A stretch of 64,000 bases of DNA from Niallia taxi (GTDB lineage Bacteria; Bacillota; Bacilli; Bacillales; Cytobacillaceae). The translations under genes and the position numbers were made by a program. A model generated the notes under the pieces. The model ran no database searches. It was not told the origin of the DNA and was given only the letters and a program-made list of their open reading frames with translations. Every line of letters starts with the position of its first letter. The stretch's first letter is position 1. Of this stretch, positions 34,635 through 47,062 are shown piece after piece. The DNA is taken from the NCBI RefSeq assembly GCF_004005475.1, contig NZ_RZTZ01000003.1, forward strand, positions 186,001-250,000, given 5' to 3'.

Positions 34635-35093
34635 TCAGCTTGGATCTAACCGGTAAGAAATTAGTTCAAAATCAGGCGTATATGTGAAAGTCCCATATAT
34701 GATTCCATTGCCATGCATCATATAGTCCAAGATGTGATAATCGCCTTCTGCCATAGGCAAATTTTTGACATTATCAATGTCATGCCAGACTATTTTTCCC
34801 TCTTCCGACTCATCCACATTGACACCATCGGCATTTGTGGAGAAGAAGGTAAACATCATCCATTCTGAAGTTATCTTGTCGCCATCCTTAATGATGAACG
34901 TAAAAATCCCTTTAATATTTGGATTTCTCAAGTATATACCTGTTTCTTCTCTGAATTCTCTAATGCAAGAGTCTCTCACAGACTCTCCCGGCTCCATTTT
35001 TCCTCCTGGAGCCACCCACCAGCCTCTTCTTGGCTTTTGCAGCAGGAGCACCTTATTATCCTTCAGCAACAGGCAATTCGTAACACGCTGCAC
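34635..35093 (-). CDS. Nudix hydrolase, MutT-like (YvcI)
   Basis: 152 residues. The Nudix box GGKMEPGESVRDSCIREFREETGI (residues 31-54) has the full G-x5-E-x7-REUxEExGU pattern, so it should cleave a nucleoside diphosphate derivative with Mg2+. The start is GTG at 35093 with GAGGTGA upstream. It is first in the rapZ-glmR-whiA-crh cluster. The substrate is unknown. Confidence 0.93.
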   Translation of the reverse strand: MQRVTNCLLLKDNKVLLLQKPRRGWWVAPGGKMEPGESVRDSCIREFREETGIYLRNPNIKGIFTFIIKDGDKITSEWMMFTFFSTNADGVNVDESEEGKIVWHDIDNVKNLPMAEGDYHILDYMMHGNGIIYGTFTYTPDFELISYRLDPS

Positions 35094-35244
35094 TTTATCA
35101 CCTCAAACATTCTTGTCTAAATCTATGTAGAATGAAACTATTGCTTAGTCCTTATATTATACTATTATTGTGAAACACCCACAATAAAATGCCTTTCCAA
35201 ATAAATTCAACAAATTTCCCCAAAAGAATTCCCTTATTTTTATC

Positions 35245-35275
35245 AAAAAAAAAAGCATAGGCTATTCGCCTATGC
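35245..35275 (-). terminator. Terminator of trxB
   Basis: GCATAGGC pairs with GCCTATGC around a 5-base loop, followed on the minus strand by ten T. Confidence 0.9.
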
Positions 35276-35388
35276 ACCAAAATATATATCTTAAAAGGGG
35301 GTCAATTTCTATTATTATGTTACCCGAAATATATTTCACTACTGTTACAGGAGAATTAAAAGCGAGTAACACTTTGAAAGCTTTTTCA

Positions 35389-36366
<978 letters not shown>

Positions 36367-36495
36367 CTATATTTATAAAAACGCTCGTGTTACTAAACCG
36401 CTGCGTTCGAATCACTAATTCACTTTATGAGTAGTATTACCATCTAATACTATCCTATTAAACCCCACTGTTTTAGTCCAAATATTTGCTCATAA

Positions 36496-36532
36496 AAGAA
36501 AAACTTCCACCATTGCTCATACAATGGTGGAG
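36496..36532 (-). terminator. Terminator of the TPR-protein gene
   Basis: CCACCATTG pairs with CAATGGTGG around a 6-base loop, followed on the minus strand by AAGTTTTTCTTTT. Confidence 0.75.
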
Positions 36533-36541
36533 CCTATATCA

Positions 36542-38047
36542 TCACTCATTATATTCATTGATGATTTTAATGTATTTCTGCAGTGTTGCTGTAGAAAGGC
36601 CGTATAAACTTGCTGTTTCCTTTTGAGAAGTCTTTTCGTTTCTGTATTTGCTCCACACATAATCCATTGCTGCAGCTAATCCACTGCTGTTCCCTATTTT
36701 CACTCCTGCTTTATGAAGCTGGATAAAAACAGAAAACCACATTAAGTAAAGCCCTGCATCAACCGTTCCGATTGGATTATGTTTACTGTAAATAATTTCG
36801 GCAGTACTATGTGCCGTTAACAGTGTTGAATCGCTAATGTTTGCACCGGTCTTCACAAAAGAGAGATATTGATTCTCCAATGAAGTGAAGCTGTGAGTGT
36901 CAATTACTTGTGAAGATGACAGGATTGCTTCCTTGTTTTTGGAAATAGAAGTAAGAAATACCGCAAACAATCTCTCCTCTTGATGGTTGCTTGTAAACCT
37001 CTTTAGGATGGAAGGTATATGATCTTCAAACCCATTGACCTTATCTTCCTTTTCCTTCCATGGTTCATGTCCTTCTTTATCTGGATTCAGCTCAAGCACT
37101 TTTTTCCAAACAGTCCTGGCAAACTTTGTCCTGCCAACAAAATAGGCAGAGGCAGACAGCCAATAATAGAAGGTCGCATCCTCTGTATATCCTTGTTTTT
37201 GTAGCTTTCGCAAAAGAAAATAAGCAGATTCATATTCTCCAACAAGGGCAAAGGTTGTTCCAAGCTTAAATTGGTGATCAACAGAAATCGGCTTTATTTT
37301 TTTAAGAATTTCTGTCTGCTCGGTTATACTTTCAATACTTCCTTCATAATAAGCAAAAACAAGCTTGTTACAAAGAGCATGAAGATTACCAGCGTTTTTC
37401 TCCAGCACTTCCTCAAGAATGCTGTTTGCCTTTTTCACTTCCCCAAGATAGAAGTAAGCCAATGCCAAATTATTGTAGGCAGACCAGTACTCAGGATAGT
37501 CAGAAATAACTTTCTTCAGCATTTCAACGGCTTTATTGAAATTACCTGATTCAAGAAGCTCTCTTGCATGCTCTTGCCTGTTAATCAGATCTTCCTCTTC
37601 ATAAGGCTCCTCTTCTTCCAGGTCGTCTGACTCTAATGTGAGCACTTCAAGCAGGTCCTCTGTATCCTCCCGAAATTCCCCTTCTGGTTCCAGCTTTAAA
37701 TATAATTTAGCATGATAATAAGCATCTTTAAAAAATCCTAAATGCGCATAATTATTTGCAAGGAAATAATAACATTCCACCATTTCTTCATCTAGCTCTT
37801 CAATAATTAGATGAAGCAGTTCATTGGATTTTTGATATTCTCCAATATCTGCATAGACAATCGCAAGTTGACAAAGTATCGTCGGTTCCCCGGGATCCAG
37901 TTGCATCGCTCTTTGCAAATATTTCAATGATTTATTATAATCTCTTTGATGATATGCCTTAATGCCTTTGGAAAAATAATATTCGCCTGTAGGATTAAAT
38001 GTAATAAGTTTACCCATTGGTTGTAAAGTATTTGAGTCTTTATTCAT
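36542..38047 (-). CDS. Tetratricopeptide-repeat protein (YvcD-like)
   Basis: 501 residues made mostly of TPR helices: clear repeats near residues 25-60 (YYFSKGIKAYHQRDYNKSLKY), 60-130, 155-220 and 230-310. An acidic stretch (LEVLTLESDDLEEEEPYEEEDL) lies near 140. The C-terminus (KYRNEKTSQKETASLYGLSTATLQKYIK) looks like a helix-turn-helix. No enzyme motif is seen; it is probably a scaffold. GGAGGATTAC places the start at 38047. Similar proteins lie between trxB and hisI in other bacilli. Confidence 0.85.
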   Translation of the reverse strand: MNKDSNTLQPMGKLITFNPTGEYYFSKGIKAYHQRDYNKSLKYLQRAMQLDPGEPTILCQLAIVYADIGEYQKSNELLHLIIEELDEEMVECYYFLANNYAHLGFFKDAYYHAKLYLKLEPEGEFREDTEDLLEVLTLESDDLEEEEPYEEEDLINRQEHARELLESGNFNKAVEMLKKVISDYPEYWSAYNNLALAYFYLGEVKKANSILEEVLEKNAGNLHALCNKLVFAYYEGSIESITEQTEILKKIKPISVDHQFKLGTTFALVGEYESAYFLLRKLQKQGYTEDATFYYWLSASAYFVGRTKFARTVWKKVLELNPDKEGHEPWKEKEDKVNGFEDHIPSILKRFTSNHQEERLFAVFLTSISKNKEAILSSSQVIDTHSFTSLENQYLSFVKTGANISDSTLLTAHSTAEIIYSKHNPIGTVDAGLYLMWFSVFIQLHKAGVKIGNSSGLAAAMDYVWSKYRNEKTSQKETASLYGLSTATLQKYIKIINEYNE

Positions 38048-38224
38048 GTAATCCTCCAACAATCTATTTAAACTCATACAGAGCAATTTCTATTGCTTCA
38101 ACTTATGTAGTATACCATATTTCGAAGGATGCGTAGAAGGCAGTTTACGAAAATGCCAGCTGCTTTGAAAAAATATGGTACTTCTTTGTTGCAAATTTAT
38201 ATTCCTTATTTCATGAAAGCATAC

Positions 38225-38277
38225 AAAAAACTGCCGTCAGGAATGGTGAGCGAAAGCGCTAAAATCCGTCAGACAGT
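38225..38277 (-). terminator. Possible terminator of the his operon
   Basis: On the minus strand ACTGTC pairs (one G-U) with GGCAGT and is followed by six T. A small inner hairpin (AGCG/CGCT) lies in the loop. The outer stem is short. Confidence 0.4.
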
Positions 38278-38285
38278 CTGTATCA

Positions 38286-38921
38286 TTATTTTTCTTGATG
38301 GCGTTTATCCAAAACCTTAAGTATTTCAGCAAAAGGAAGTCCTTGTTCCCTCAGCAATACAAACAGGTGGTAAAGTAGATCGGCTGCTTCCCATTTCAGC
38401 TCTTCCGTATCTCGATTCTTTGCTGCAATGATAACTTCTGCTGTCTCCTCGCCGACTTTCTTCAAGATTTTGTCGACCCCTTTTTCAAACAGGTAAGTTG
38501 TGTACGCACCTTCAGGACGATTGATCTCTCTTTCTTGAATGACAGCTTCCAAGTCTTTCAAAATTTGATAGTTTGCAAGTTCCTTGATTTCAGCATCTTT
38601 ATTTTGATAAATGCTTTCAGCAAAACAGCTAACTGTCCCATTATGACACGCAGGACCATTCGGTGATACAAGGACAACAAGAGCATCCTTGTCACAGTCA
38701 AATTTAATTTCAACAATTTGCTGTGTGTTTCCACTTGTTGCTCCTTTGTGCCACAGCTCACTTCTTGACCTGCTGTAAAACCATGTCTCACCAGTAGACA
38801 GTGATTTTTCCAATGATTCCTCGTTCATATACGCCAATGTAAGAACTTCCTTTGTAGCAGCATCTTGAACGATTGCTGGGATTAGTCCTTTTTCATCAAA
38901 TTTAAGCTCGTCTAATGTCAT
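38286..38921 (-). CDS. hisI: Bifunctional phosphoribosyl-AMP cyclohydrolase/phosphoribosyl-ATP pyrophosphatase
   Basis: Fused HisI-HisE, 211 residues, for histidine steps 2 and 3. Residues 1-110 are the cyclohydrolase ([19 protein letters not shown], with Cys ligands in FDCDKDA and [11 protein letters not shown]). Residues 115-211 are the pyrophosphatase ([28 protein letters not shown]). The start overlaps the hisF stop by four bases. It is the last gene of the operon. Confidence 0.97.
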   Translation of the reverse strand: MTLDELKFDEKGLIPAIVQDAATKEVLTLAYMNEESLEKSLSTGETWFYSRSRSELWHKGATSGNTQQIVEIKFDCDKDALVVLVSPNGPACHNGTVSCFAESIYQNKDAEIKELANYQILKDLEAVIQEREINRPEGAYTTYLFEKGVDKILKKVGEETAEVIIAAKNRDTEELKWEAADLLYHLFVLLREQGLPFAEILKVLDKRHQEK

Positions 38922-39676
38922 CTTACAAGCACTCCTCTTTCATGTAGATATCCTTTGACTTCATTAACAGAGGTTTCTTTATAGTGAAAAATGCTCGCAG
39001 CCAATGCTGCATCTGCATTTGCTTCTTCAAATACCTCCAGGAAATCCTCTGCGTTACCAGCACCGCCAGATGCAATGACAGGAACAGTAACAGCCTCACT
39101 TACTGCTTTTGTTAAGGGTAAGTCAAATCCCTTTTTTTCTCCATCAGAATCCATGCTCGTCAACAGGATTTCGCCTGCACCAAGCTCGACTGCTTCTTTT
39201 GCCCATGTGATAACATCTTTGTCTACAGGTGTCCTGCCTCCGTGTGTGTACACTCTCCATGTTCCAAGCTCTTGGTCGAATTTAGCATCAATGGCAACAA
39301 CAATACATTGAGACCCGAAAAAATTAGCTCCCTCGGTTATCAATTTTGGATTTGTGACTGCTGCTGTATTTAAGGATACTTTATCAGCACCAGCACGGAG
39401 AATTCTTTTCATATCTTCTAATGTATTAATTCCTCCGCCGACAGTGAAAGGAATGGCAAGCTCTGAAGCAACTTCCTTTACCACTTCAACCATTGTTTTG
39501 CGCCCTTCATGGGACGCTGAAATATCAAGAAAAACAAGCTCGTCTGCCCCTTGCTCATCATAAAAACGAGCAAGCTCGACTGGATCGCCAGCGTCGCGGA
39601 GTTGGACAAACTGCACACCCTTAACGACGCGTCCTTCCTTAACATCCAGGCAAGGAATGATTCTTTTCGTCAACAT
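38918..39676 (-). CDS. hisF: Imidazole glycerol phosphate synthase, cyclase subunit
   Basis: TIM-barrel subunit of 252 residues that uses ammonia from HisH to form imidazole glycerol phosphate and AICAR. Catalytic Asp11 is in [15 protein letters not shown], the second Asp in [14 protein letters not shown], and phosphate loops are GGGI and ASGGAG. TAATG couples it to hisA (1-base overlap). Confidence 0.97.
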   Translation of the reverse strand: MLTKRIIPCLDVKEGRVVKGVQFVQLRDAGDPVELARFYDEQGADELVFLDISASHEGRKTMVEVVKEVASELAIPFTVGGGINTLEDMKRILRAGADKVSLNTAAVTNPKLITEGANFFGSQCIVVAIDAKFDQELGTWRVYTHGGRTPVDKDVITWAKEAVELGAGEILLTSMDSDGEKKGFDLPLTKAVSEAVTVPVIASGGAGNAEDFLEVFEEANADAALAASIFHYKETSVNEVKGYLHERGVLVR

Positions 39677-40407
39677 TATTTTCCCACCTCATTTAATGCC
39701 TCTCGAAGTGTAAAACGTCCTTCATATAATGCCTTGCCGATTATTGCACCAGCAACACCATCAGCGGCGTACTGTTTTAATGCAGCAAGATCTGCAAGAC
39801 TGCTGACTCCGCCAGAGGCAATCACATTCTTCTTCGTTACAGCAGCCAGTTCTCTAACCGCAGACACATTCGGACCACTAAGCATGCCATCTGTCGCAAT
39901 GTCAGTAAATATGAAGTTTTCTGCACCTGCATCAGCAAATCTTTTCCCTAGGTCCACTGCTTGTGTTTCAGATGTTTCAATCCAACCATGTGTTGCCACA
40001 AAGCCATTTTTCGCATCAATACCAAGAGCAATCGCGCTACCATACTTTTTAATCATTTCAATCGCAAAATCAGGATTGGATATAGCAATGCTTCCAATGA
40101 TGACGCGTGTAACTCCATTTTCCAAATAGTGAGCAATATCCTCCTCTGTTCGAATGCCGCCACCGATTTGCACAGAAACGCCCAGTTTGGTTGCTGCTTC
40201 TATTACGAATAAATCATTGACTCGTTTACCATCCTTCGCTCCGTCAAGGTCGACCATATGTATCCACTCTGCTCCTTGGTCTGCAAAGCTTTTTGCCATG
40301 TCAAACGGGGAATCACCGTAAACAGTTTCTTTATCGTAATCTCCTTGAAGGAGACGGACACACTTGCCGCCTCTCATATCAATCGCAGGATATAAAGTAA
40401 AACTCAT
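39676..40407 (-). CDS. hisA: ProFAR isomerase
   Basis: TIM-barrel isomerase of about 243 residues that opens the ribose of ProFAR. It has the catalytic Asp in [14 protein letters not shown] and the second in [14 protein letters not shown], with the duplicated half-barrel phosphate loops GGGIRTEED and ASGGVSS. An ATG at 40416 overlaps AAAGG, so the ATG at 40407 with 8-base spacing is preferred. Confidence 0.96.
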   Translation of the reverse strand: MSFTLYPAIDMRGGKCVRLLQGDYDKETVYGDSPFDMAKSFADQGAEWIHMVDLDGAKDGKRVNDLFVIEAATKLGVSVQIGGGIRTEEDIAHYLENGVTRVIIGSIAISNPDFAIEMIKKYGSAIALGIDAKNGFVATHGWIETSETQAVDLGKRFADAGAENFIFTDIATDGMLSGPNVSAVRELAAVTKKNVIASGGVSSLADLAALKQYAADGVAGAIIGKALYEGRFTLREALNEVGK

Positions 40408-40412
40408 GTTGT

Positions 40413-41036
40413 TCATCCTTTCTTTATAAGCTCCGTAAAGCCGCCAAGTAGCTCCATCCCCAGCTTGCTGCTTTTCTCAGGATGAAATTGCATTCCGTAT
40501 ACATTGCCTTTTCCGACTACTGCTGGCACTTCCTTGTTATAATCACTGCTGGCAATGATGATGTCATCGTTTGTTTCCGCATAGTAAGAATGGACGAAAT
40601 AAACATAATCATTTGTTAATCCCGCAGTTAATTTTGAATCCTTCTTAAACTCAATCCGATTCCAGCCCATATGCGGCACTTTATATTTCTCACCATCTGC
40701 TGTTTCACCTGGAAAGCGGACGATCTTACCTGGCAATAAGTGCAGACCTTCTGCCTGACCATGCTCCTCGCTTTCATCAAAAAGGAGCTGCATGCCTAAG
40801 CAGATGCCAAGCAATGGCTTTTGGCTGTTAGCATATTGACGGATCATATCAGCTAAGCCTGATTCGTTCAGTTTTGCCATTGCATCCTTAAATGCCCCGA
40901 CACCTGGCAGAATTAACGCATCTGCTTCCATCAGCTTCTCCGCATCCTCCGAAATGAAATAAGGAATGTCCAATCTTTCTAGTGCTTTGCTTACACTAAA
41001 TAAATTGCCCATGCCATAATCGATAATTCCAAGCAT
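40413..41036 (-). CDS. hisH: Imidazole glycerol phosphate synthase, glutaminase subunit
   Basis: Class I glutamine amidotransferase of 207 residues that supplies ammonia to HisF. The nucleophile Cys is in [12 protein letters not shown], with His and Glu in QFHPEKSS. The oxyanion-strand PGVGAF is present. One base separates it from hisB. Confidence 0.97.
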   Translation of the reverse strand: MLGIIDYGMGNLFSVSKALERLDIPYFISEDAEKLMEADALILPGVGAFKDAMAKLNESGLADMIRQYANSQKPLLGICLGMQLLFDESEEHGQAEGLHLLPGKIVRFPGETADGEKYKVPHMGWNRIEFKKDSKLTAGLTNDYVYFVHSYYAETNDDIIIASSDYNKEVPAVVGKGNVYGMQFHPEKSSKLGMELLGGFTELIKKG

Positions 41037-41037
41037 T

Positions 41038-41625
41038 TTAAAGCATTCCTTTCGTGGATGGAATTCCTTTTACTCTTGGATCAATCGTAGTTGCCTCGTC
41101 AAGCGCTCTAGCCAACGCTTTGAAGATTGCTTCAATCATATGATGAGTGTTTTGCCCATAATGCAGGATGACATGCAAGTTTATTCTGGCTTCTAAGGCA
41201 AATTTCCATAAAAATTCATGAACAAGCTCTGTATCAAATGTCCCTACCTTACTGCTTGGAAATTCTGCCCGGAACTCAAGATGAGGACGATTGCTTAAAT
41301 CCACCACCACTTGTGCCAATGTTTCATCCATTGGGACAAAGCTGTTTCCATAGCGTTTAATTCCCTTTTTATCACCTAGTGCTTCCTTCAATGCAAGACC
41401 AAGACAAATCCCAATATCCTCTGTTGTATGGTGGTCGTCAACCTCAATATCCCCATTTGCTTGAACTGTTAAGTTAAATTGACCATGCTTTGTAAAGAGA
41501 TCAAGCATATGGTTCATAAAAGGTACGCCTGAATCAATTTCCGAAATGCCCTCCCCATCAATATTGTAGGACAATTGGATATTCGTTTCGCCTGTTTTCC
41601 TGCTTATCGCTGCTGTTCTTGCCAT
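41038..41625 (-). CDS. hisB: Imidazoleglycerol-phosphate dehydratase
   Basis: 195 residues, the monofunctional form without a phosphatase domain. The Mn-binding repeats are clear: FMNHMLDLFTKHG and DDHHTTEDIGICLG in the first half, and HLEFRAEF and HYGQNTHHMIEAIFKALARAL in the second. It sits between hisD and hisH. Confidence 0.97.
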   Translation of the reverse strand: MARTAAISRKTGETNIQLSYNIDGEGISEIDSGVPFMNHMLDLFTKHGQFNLTVQANGDIEVDDHHTTEDIGICLGLALKEALGDKKGIKRYGNSFVPMDETLAQVVVDLSNRPHLEFRAEFPSSKVGTFDTELVHEFLWKFALEARINLHVILHYGQNTHHMIEAIFKALARALDEATTIDPRVKGIPSTKGML

Positions 41626-41649
41626 CTTTTAATCCTCCTGTAAAGAATA

Positions 41650-42921
41650 TTACTTGTTTTTATATCTTGCTTCGATTGCTCTAGCATGTGCTTCCAAGCC
41701 TTCGAGGCGTGCAAATGCCGCAATCTTCTGGCCATTTAGTACAAACGCCTTTTCACTGTAGGAAATCACGCTCGATTTCTTTTGGAAGTCATCAACATTT
41801 AACGGACTGGAGAATCTAGCCGTTCCATTAGTCGGTAAAACATGGTTTGTCCCTGCAAAATAATCACCGACTGGCTCCGAGCTGTAACGCCCGAGAAAAA
41901 TAGCACCAGCATGCTTGATTTTACCAAGCAGCTCAAACGGATTTTCTGTGATAATTTCCAGATGTTCAGGAGCAATTGCATTGATTGATTCTATCGCAAG
42001 ATCCATTGTCTCGGTTAATACAATCAACCCAAAATCTTCAATAGATTTCTGAGCAATTTCTTTGCGTGGTAATTCGCTCAGCTGCTTTTCCACTTCTGCT
42101 GAAACTTGTTCAGCAAGCACTTGAGATGTTGTCACAAGAACAGCAGATGCTCTCGTGTCATGCTCTGCCTGTGACAGGAGGTCTGCAGCCACTTCATTTG
42201 CATTTGCTGTTTCATCAGCAAGAACAGCAATTTCACTTGGACCTGCAATCATATCAATGTCAACATCACCGTAAACTTCCCTTTTTGCTAGGGCTACAAA
42301 AACATTGCCTGGTCCGACAATTTTATCGACGCTGTTTATCGTTTCCGTTCCATATGCAAGGGCAGCAACCGCTTGTGCTCCTCCAGCCTTGTAGATTTCC
42401 TTTACACCAGCGATATGTGCGGCTACCAAAACTGCACTTGGCAATTTTCCATCTGCGTTCGGAGGGGACACCATGACGATTCTAGCAACGCCCGCGACCT
42501 TTGCGGGTACAACATTCATCAGAACAGATGAAGGATATGCCGCTGTCCCGCCTGGAACGTAAACACCAACTGAATCCAATGGTGTTATTTTTTGCCCGAG
42601 TATTGTGCCATCTTCCTTTGTTACCATCCACGAGGTTTTAAGCTGATTTTGGTGATAAGACCGAATATTTTCCGCCGCCTCTTCGATAATGGCTACCATT
42701 TCCTTATCAACATCTTCGTAGGCAGCTTCCAATTCTTCTTCGCTGACCAGAAGGCTTGATAAATCGGCCTGATCAAATTTCAACGTATATTCCTTCAATG
42801 CCTTATCGCCAGCGTTTTTCACATTCGCTATAATGTCCTTCACAATAATTCTCTGTTCTTCCGTCCCTGCATCCACAGATCGTTTCAGGTAGGAACTGTC
42901 TACACCATTTACAATTTTCAT
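41650..42921 (-). CDS. hisD: Histidinol dehydrogenase
   Basis: Zinc enzyme of 423 residues for the last two oxidations to histidine. It has the NAD region [41 protein letters not shown], zinc and catalytic residues in SQAEHD, APEHLEI and the C-terminal GTNHVLPT. An in-frame GTG at 42933 is possible; the ATG at 42921 has a GGAG six bases upstream. Confidence 0.96.
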   Translation of the reverse strand: MKIVNGVDSSYLKRSVDAGTEEQRIIVKDIIANVKNAGDKALKEYTLKFDQADLSSLLVSEEELEAAYEDVDKEMVAIIEEAAENIRSYHQNQLKTSWMVTKEDGTILGQKITPLDSVGVYVPGGTAAYPSSVLMNVVPAKVAGVARIVMVSPPNADGKLPSAVLVAAHIAGVKEIYKAGGAQAVAALAYGTETINSVDKIVGPGNVFVALAKREVYGDVDIDMIAGPSEIAVLADETANANEVAADLLSQAEHDTRASAVLVTTSQVLAEQVSAEVEKQLSELPRKEIAQKSIEDFGLIVLTETMDLAIESINAIAPEHLEIITENPFELLGKIKHAGAIFLGRYSSEPVGDYFAGTNHVLPTNGTARFSSPLNVDDFQKKSSVISYSEKAFVLNGQKIAAFARLEGLEAHARAIEARYKNK

Positions 42922-42941
42922 TCCGGTCTCCACTCCAAAAT

Positions 42942-43580
42942 CTATTTTTGCACCGCTCTGACTACACCGTTAACACGGTCGACTAAATCACTTATTCGCT
43001 TATCCTTCATGCGATAGCTGACCGGATTAACAATAAGACGGGATGTAATATCAACAATTTTTTCATATTCAACAAGCCCATTTTCAACAAGCGTCTTTCC
43101 TGTAGAAACAATATCTACAATCCGATCTGTTAAGCCGATAATTGGCGCAATCTCAATAGAACCATTCAACTTAATGATCTCCACCTGTGAGCCTTGTTCA
43201 CGAAAATATGCTGCAGCTACATTTGGATATTTTGTTGCAATTCGAGGTGCAATCTCATTTAATTTTGTATTTGGCAAGCCTGCAACTGCTAAGTAACAAG
43301 CACTTATTTTCAAGTCTAAAAGCTCATAAACATCTCTTTCTTCCTCCAGCATAACGTCCTTGCCTGCGATTCCTAAATCTGCAACACCATGTTCAACATA
43401 TGTTGGAACATCCATAGGCTTTGCCAGTATAAACCGGAAGTTTTCTTCTTCTACATCAATAATTAGTTTTCTGGAGTCGTCAAATTCCTGTGGCAGCTGA
43501 TAACCAGCTTCTCGTAAAAGCTCTGCTGCTTCTTCAAAAATCCTTCCTTTTGGCATGGCAATTGTTAGAATATCACTCAT
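42942..43580 (-). CDS. hisG: ATP phosphoribosyltransferase, short form
   Basis: First committed enzyme of histidine synthesis, 212 residues. This is the short HisG, which lacks the C-terminal regulatory domain and depends on HisZ for activity and feedback control. Motifs: [27 protein letters not shown] and [16 protein letters not shown] (PRPP loop). It overlaps the hisZ stop by four bases. Confidence 0.97.
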   Translation of the reverse strand: MSDILTIAMPKGRIFEEAAELLREAGYQLPQEFDDSRKLIIDVEEENFRFILAKPMDVPTYVEHGVADLGIAGKDVMLEEERDVYELLDLKISACYLAVAGLPNTKLNEIAPRIATKYPNVAAAYFREQGSQVEIIKLNGSIEIAPIIGLTDRIVDIVSTGKTLVENGLVEYEKIVDITSRLIVNPVSYRMKDKRISDLVDRVNGVVRAVQK

Positions 43581-44761
43581 TTGACAACCTCCATTCCCGC
43601 TTTTCCGACTAGCAAGGTAATCTCATCATATTGCTTTGTACAAGCATCCACGTTGCCGACACCATTTATGTCCTGTGTAATCACTTTAAAGCCGTCCGCT
43701 CTTTTTTGCTTTGCCAGTTCGAATGCTTCTTTTCTTCTGTCACCACTGAATAGAATGCAGTGAATATCACTTTTTCTAACGAGACTTCCTAGTGCCTCCA
43801 GCAAATGATCTATGCGAATCGCAAACCCCGTTGCACCTGTGTTCTTTCCGAATTTAGCGAGGAGAAGATCATATCTGCCTCCACTTCCAATCGGAAAGCC
43901 AACCCCTTCGGCATATGCCTCATACAGAATCCCTGTGTAATAGCTCATATGGCTGACAAGTGTTAAATCAAAGCGAACTTGATTTTCAACACCGTAATCT
44001 AATAGGATGTCCCATAATTGCTGCAAGTCATCAATTGCTTGTGTTCCACTGCCATTTTCAATCAGCTTATATGCAAGAGGAATGATTTCCTCCCCGCCTC
44101 TTAGCTTCAGAAAATCGTGAAGCCTCTGTTTATCAATGCTAGACAACGAAAGATTATCCACATGCTGGCGATAGCCGACATAATTTTTCTCATACAAGTA
44201 TTTCGTCAAGGCGTCTGCTCTTTCCTTTGTGCCCAGAATCTGTTCAAAAAAAGCTTGCACAAAGCCGATATGGCCAACAGAAAGCTGATATTTCTGCACG
44301 CCTGCCTTCTCTAAGGAGGATATCATCAGCGCTATCCCTTCGCCGTCTGCGCTAACTGTTTTGTCGCCAATATACTCGACACCAATTTGTTCAAACTCTG
44401 CAGGTCTGCCACCTTCTCTTTGCTGTGCTCGAAAAACAGAGGCATTATAAGCAAGGCGCAGTGGCAAGTCTTCATTCAATAGTTTAGAAGCTGCCACCCT
44501 TGCGATTGGTGCAGTCATATCAGGGCGAAGCACCAATGTATGTCCTTGCTGGTCCAGTAGCTTAAACAGCTGCTGATCTAAAATAGCGGAGGCTGCTCCA
44601 ACTGTATCGTAGTACTCCAATGTTGGTGTCTCAATAAATTGATATCCCCATTGCTTTATTTCTTTGTCCATTTTTTGCTTTACTATATATTTTGTTTCAT
44701 ATATTTCAGGTAAACTATCTCTCATGCCTAATGGTTTTTCAAACATAAACAAGCTGCTCAT
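43577..44761 (-). CDS. hisZ: ATP phosphoribosyltransferase regulatory subunit
   Basis: Catalytically silent histidyl-tRNA-synthetase-like subunit of about 394 residues. It has class II motifs ([35 protein letters not shown]) but no anticodon-binding domain. It forms the hetero-octamer with HisG. GTG at 44770 is possible; the ATG at 44761 is eight bases after GAGG. It is the first gene of the his operon, with a promoter 76 bases upstream. Confidence 0.96.
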   Translation of the reverse strand: MSSLFMFEKPLGMRDSLPEIYETKYIVKQKMDKEIKQWGYQFIETPTLEYYDTVGAASAILDQQLFKLLDQQGHTLVLRPDMTAPIARVAASKLLNEDLPLRLAYNASVFRAQQREGGRPAEFEQIGVEYIGDKTVSADGEGIALMISSLEKAGVQKYQLSVGHIGFVQAFFEQILGTKERADALTKYLYEKNYVGYRQHVDNLSLSSIDKQRLHDFLKLRGGEEIIPLAYKLIENGSGTQAIDDLQQLWDILLDYGVENQVRFDLTLVSHMSYYTGILYEAYAEGVGFPIGSGGRYDLLLAKFGKNTGATGFAIRIDHLLEALGSLVRKSDIHCILFSGDRRKEAFELAKQKRADGFKVITQDINGVGNVDACTKQYDEITLLVGKAGMEVVK

Positions 44762-44836
44762 TTTATACACCTCATAAAGAAGAATATTCCGAATACTTTA
44801 GTTCGCTAATATGCTAACAAATTAAAGGTTAGTTGT

Positions 44837-44865
44837 AGTTTACTCTTCCAATTCCTTTTGGTCAA
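44837..44865 (-). promoter_or_regulatory. Promoter of the his operon
   Basis: On the minus strand TTGACC, 17 bases, TAAACT. The leader of about 70 bases is too short for a T-box and shows no T-box core. Confidence 0.7.
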
Positions 44866-44900
44866 GTAAAAAACACTGTTTTCTGACTTTTCTCTTTTAT

Positions 44901-44991
44901 AAAAAAAAGCAACCCTAGCTCATGATCTTTTTCAAAATTGGCCTGACTTATTGCCGTTCCCTTTGAAATAAGACTCATTATTAGAGTTGCC
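44901..44991 (-). terminator. Terminator after yvoF
   Basis: On the minus strand GCAACTCTA pairs (one G-U) with TAGGGTTGC, then eight T. The loop is long (65 bases) and holds further pairing, such as TTCAAA with TTTGAA. Confidence 0.55.
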
Positions 44992-44996
44992 CTATT

Positions 44997-45530
44997 TTAT
45001 TCTTCTACTATATAAATCGGACTATTTTGTCGCCGCTTTTGCATCTCTTCCGCAGAATAGATGATTTGCATTGGATTACCGCCAACAAAACTGCCGGCAG
45101 GGACATCCTTATGAACAAGGGTGCCTGCAGAAACAACTGCTTTGTCGCCAATTTCCACACCAGGGAGAATTGTCGTATTCGCCCCAATCATCACTTCATC
45201 TCCGATTACTATCTCTCCAAGACGATACTCCTCAATGAGATACTCATGCGCCAAAATTGTGGTGTTATAGCCAATGACCGTATTTTTCCCCACTTTTATT
45301 TTTTCTGGGTACATAATGTCCACCATCACCATTAAAGCAAAGGAGGTTTCCTTGCCGACGGTCATTTTCAGTAGTTTACGATACATCCAGTTTTTCAATC
45401 CAAGAAACGGAGTATATCTTGCAAGCTGAATGACGATGAAATTTTTGATTACCTTCAGAAACGGAACTGTTTTATAAATATGCCATAAAGAGTTGGGACC
45501 GCTCACCGGATAGCGAGTCGTTCGTCTCAT
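44997..45530 (-). CDS. Hexapeptide-repeat acyltransferase (YvoF)
   Basis: 177 residues forming a left-handed beta-helix from residue ~75 on: the repeats [30 protein letters not shown] and [15 protein letters not shown]. The ending VGGNPMQII is typical of acetyltransferases. The acceptor is unknown. It overlaps the ppaX stop by four bases; the order hprK-lgt-ppaX-yvoF-his is that of B. subtilis. Confidence 0.9.
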   Translation of the reverse strand: MRRTTRYPVSGPNSLWHIYKTVPFLKVIKNFIVIQLARYTPFLGLKNWMYRKLLKMTVGKETSFALMVMVDIMYPEKIKVGKNTVIGYNTTILAHEYLIEEYRLGEIVIGDEVMIGANTTILPGVEIGDKAVVSAGTLVHKDVPAGSFVGGNPMQIIYSAEEMQKRRQNSPIYIVEE

Positions 45531-46180
45531 TTTACTTCCACTTCAAGAATAGTCAGCAGATCGCTCATATTATCCAAAAGATAATCTGGCTGCAAGGAAG
45601 CCAAGAAATCTCTACCTTTTAACGTCCATGCTACACCTGCTGTTTTTGTTCCCGCATTTTTCCCTGCAAGTATGTCATGAGAGTTGTCACCGACCATAAT
45701 TGCTTCCTCAGGAGAAGACCCGAGCTGTTCCAGCGCCATTAAGACTGGTTCTGGATCAGGCTTTGCATTCTTCACATGATCAAGTGCAACAATGACATCA
45801 AAAAATTCATCCAGCTTCGTTAAACGCAAGCCCATATTGACTACATCTGACAACTTTGTCGTGACAATTCCAATCTTATAGCCATTTTCTTTTAATGTCT
45901 TAATCGTGTCATAAACACCTTCAAAAATTGTCACAATATTATCATGGTTAGCTATATTAAATGCTCTGTATTTAGCGACCATTTCCTCAGCCTTGTTTAC
46001 ATCTATCCCGCCGAATGTCTCCATTAAGGTTGGGCCCATGAATGGAATGACATCTTCGCGTTGATATTTACCAGGATAATAAATCTCTAATGTATGCAAA
46101 AATGATGAAATGATTAGTTCATTTGTATCGATAAGTGTTCCATCTAAATCAAATAGCAGTGTATTAATTTTTCCGTTCAT
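45527..46180 (-). CDS. ppaX: Pyrophosphatase PpaX (HAD family)
   Basis: 217-residue HAD hydrolase that removes the pyrophosphate released when HprK dephosphorylates HPr(Ser-P). The nucleophile motif [11 protein letters not shown] is at the N-terminus, a Thr motif is in IVTTKLSD, a Lys in [10 protein letters not shown], and the metal acids in MVGDNSHDI. The gene lies downstream of hprK and lgt on the same strand. AAAGGAAAG precedes the ATG. Confidence 0.95.
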   Translation of the reverse strand: MNGKINTLLFDLDGTLIDTNELIISSFLHTLEIYYPGKYQREDVIPFMGPTLMETFGGIDVNKAEEMVAKYRAFNIANHDNIVTIFEGVYDTIKTLKENGYKIGIVTTKLSDVVNMGLRLTKLDEFFDVIVALDHVKNAKPDPEPVLMALEQLGSSPEEAIMVGDNSHDILAGKNAGTKTAGVAWTLKGRDFLASLQPDYLLDNMSDLLTILEVEVK

Positions 46181-46201
46181 CTTATCTTTCCTTTCTGACT
46201 T

Positions 46202-47014
46202 CTAGTTACCGCTCTCCAAATAGCGCTCGCTCGCCAATCCGGATTTCCTTCTGTAAATAACAGCCAGAATTGACACTACGATCAATGCCAAGGAAATAAG
46301 CTGCGCCATTCTTAAATCACCAACCATTAAACTGTCTGTTCTCATGCCTTCAATAAAGAACCGACCGATCGAGTACCAAATAATGTAAGAGAAGAATATT
46401 TCCCCTCTGCGTAAGTTAACTCTTCTTAATAACATTAAAATGATGAAACCAACGATATTCCATAAAGATTCATATAAAAATGTCGGGTGATAGTAAGTTC
46501 CATTTATATACATTTGGTCAATAATAAATTGAGGTAAATGCAAGCCTTCTAAAAACGAACGGCTCACTTCCCCGCCGTGTGCTTCCTGGTTCATAAAATT
46601 GCCCCAACGGCCAATCGCCTGACCTAAAATAATGCTTGGTGCTGCGATATCTGCCATTTTCCAAAACGAAATGCCCTTTTTCTTTGTAAATATGTATGTC
46701 GTTATAATGGCACCAATCAACGCACCATGAATGGCAATACCGCCATGCCATATTTTCGGAATATCTCCTAAATGGCTGCCGTAATAATCCCATTCAAAAA
46801 TAACATAATAAATTCTGGCAGATATTATGGATATCGGAATAGCCCAAAGCATTAAGTCCGGGAAATCATCTTTTCCAAGGCCTCGCCTGTTTCCTTCCCG
46901 TATTGCCAAAATCAAAGCCAGGATAAGGCCTGTTCCGATAATAACACCATACCAACGAACATCTAGCCCTCCTATCGAAAATGCAATAGGATCAATCGGC
47001 TGTATATTCTCCAC
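46202..47014 (-). CDS. lgt: Prolipoprotein diacylglyceryl transferase
   Basis: Membrane enzyme of 270 residues that transfers diacylglycerol to lipobox cysteines, for example of the lipoprotein encoded at 8064. Seven membrane segments are expected; the signature [14 protein letters not shown] (around residue 135) and [11 protein letters not shown] are present. The start is GTG at 47014, three bases after GGGAGGAATA. Confidence 0.97.
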   Translation of the reverse strand: MENIQPIDPIAFSIGGLDVRWYGVIIGTGLILALILAIREGNRRGLGKDDFPDLMLWAIPISIISARIYYVIFEWDYYGSHLGDIPKIWHGGIAIHGALIGAIITTYIFTKKKGISFWKMADIAAPSIILGQAIGRWGNFMNQEAHGGEVSRSFLEGLHLPQFIIDQMYINGTYYHPTFLYESLWNIVGFIILMLLRRVNLRRGEIFFSYIIWYSIGRFFIEGMRTDSLMVGDLRMAQLISLALIVVSILAVIYRRKSGLASERYLESGN

Positions 47015-47062
47015 TACTATTCCTCCCTTTTTCCCCTTTAGTTATTTTTCTCTATAAGGCTA

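Noticed and set aside
38244-38262. cre-like GAGCGAAAGCGCTAAA near the his terminator
   Set aside because: It fails the CcpA consensus at several fixed positions and lies downstream of hisI, not near a promoter.
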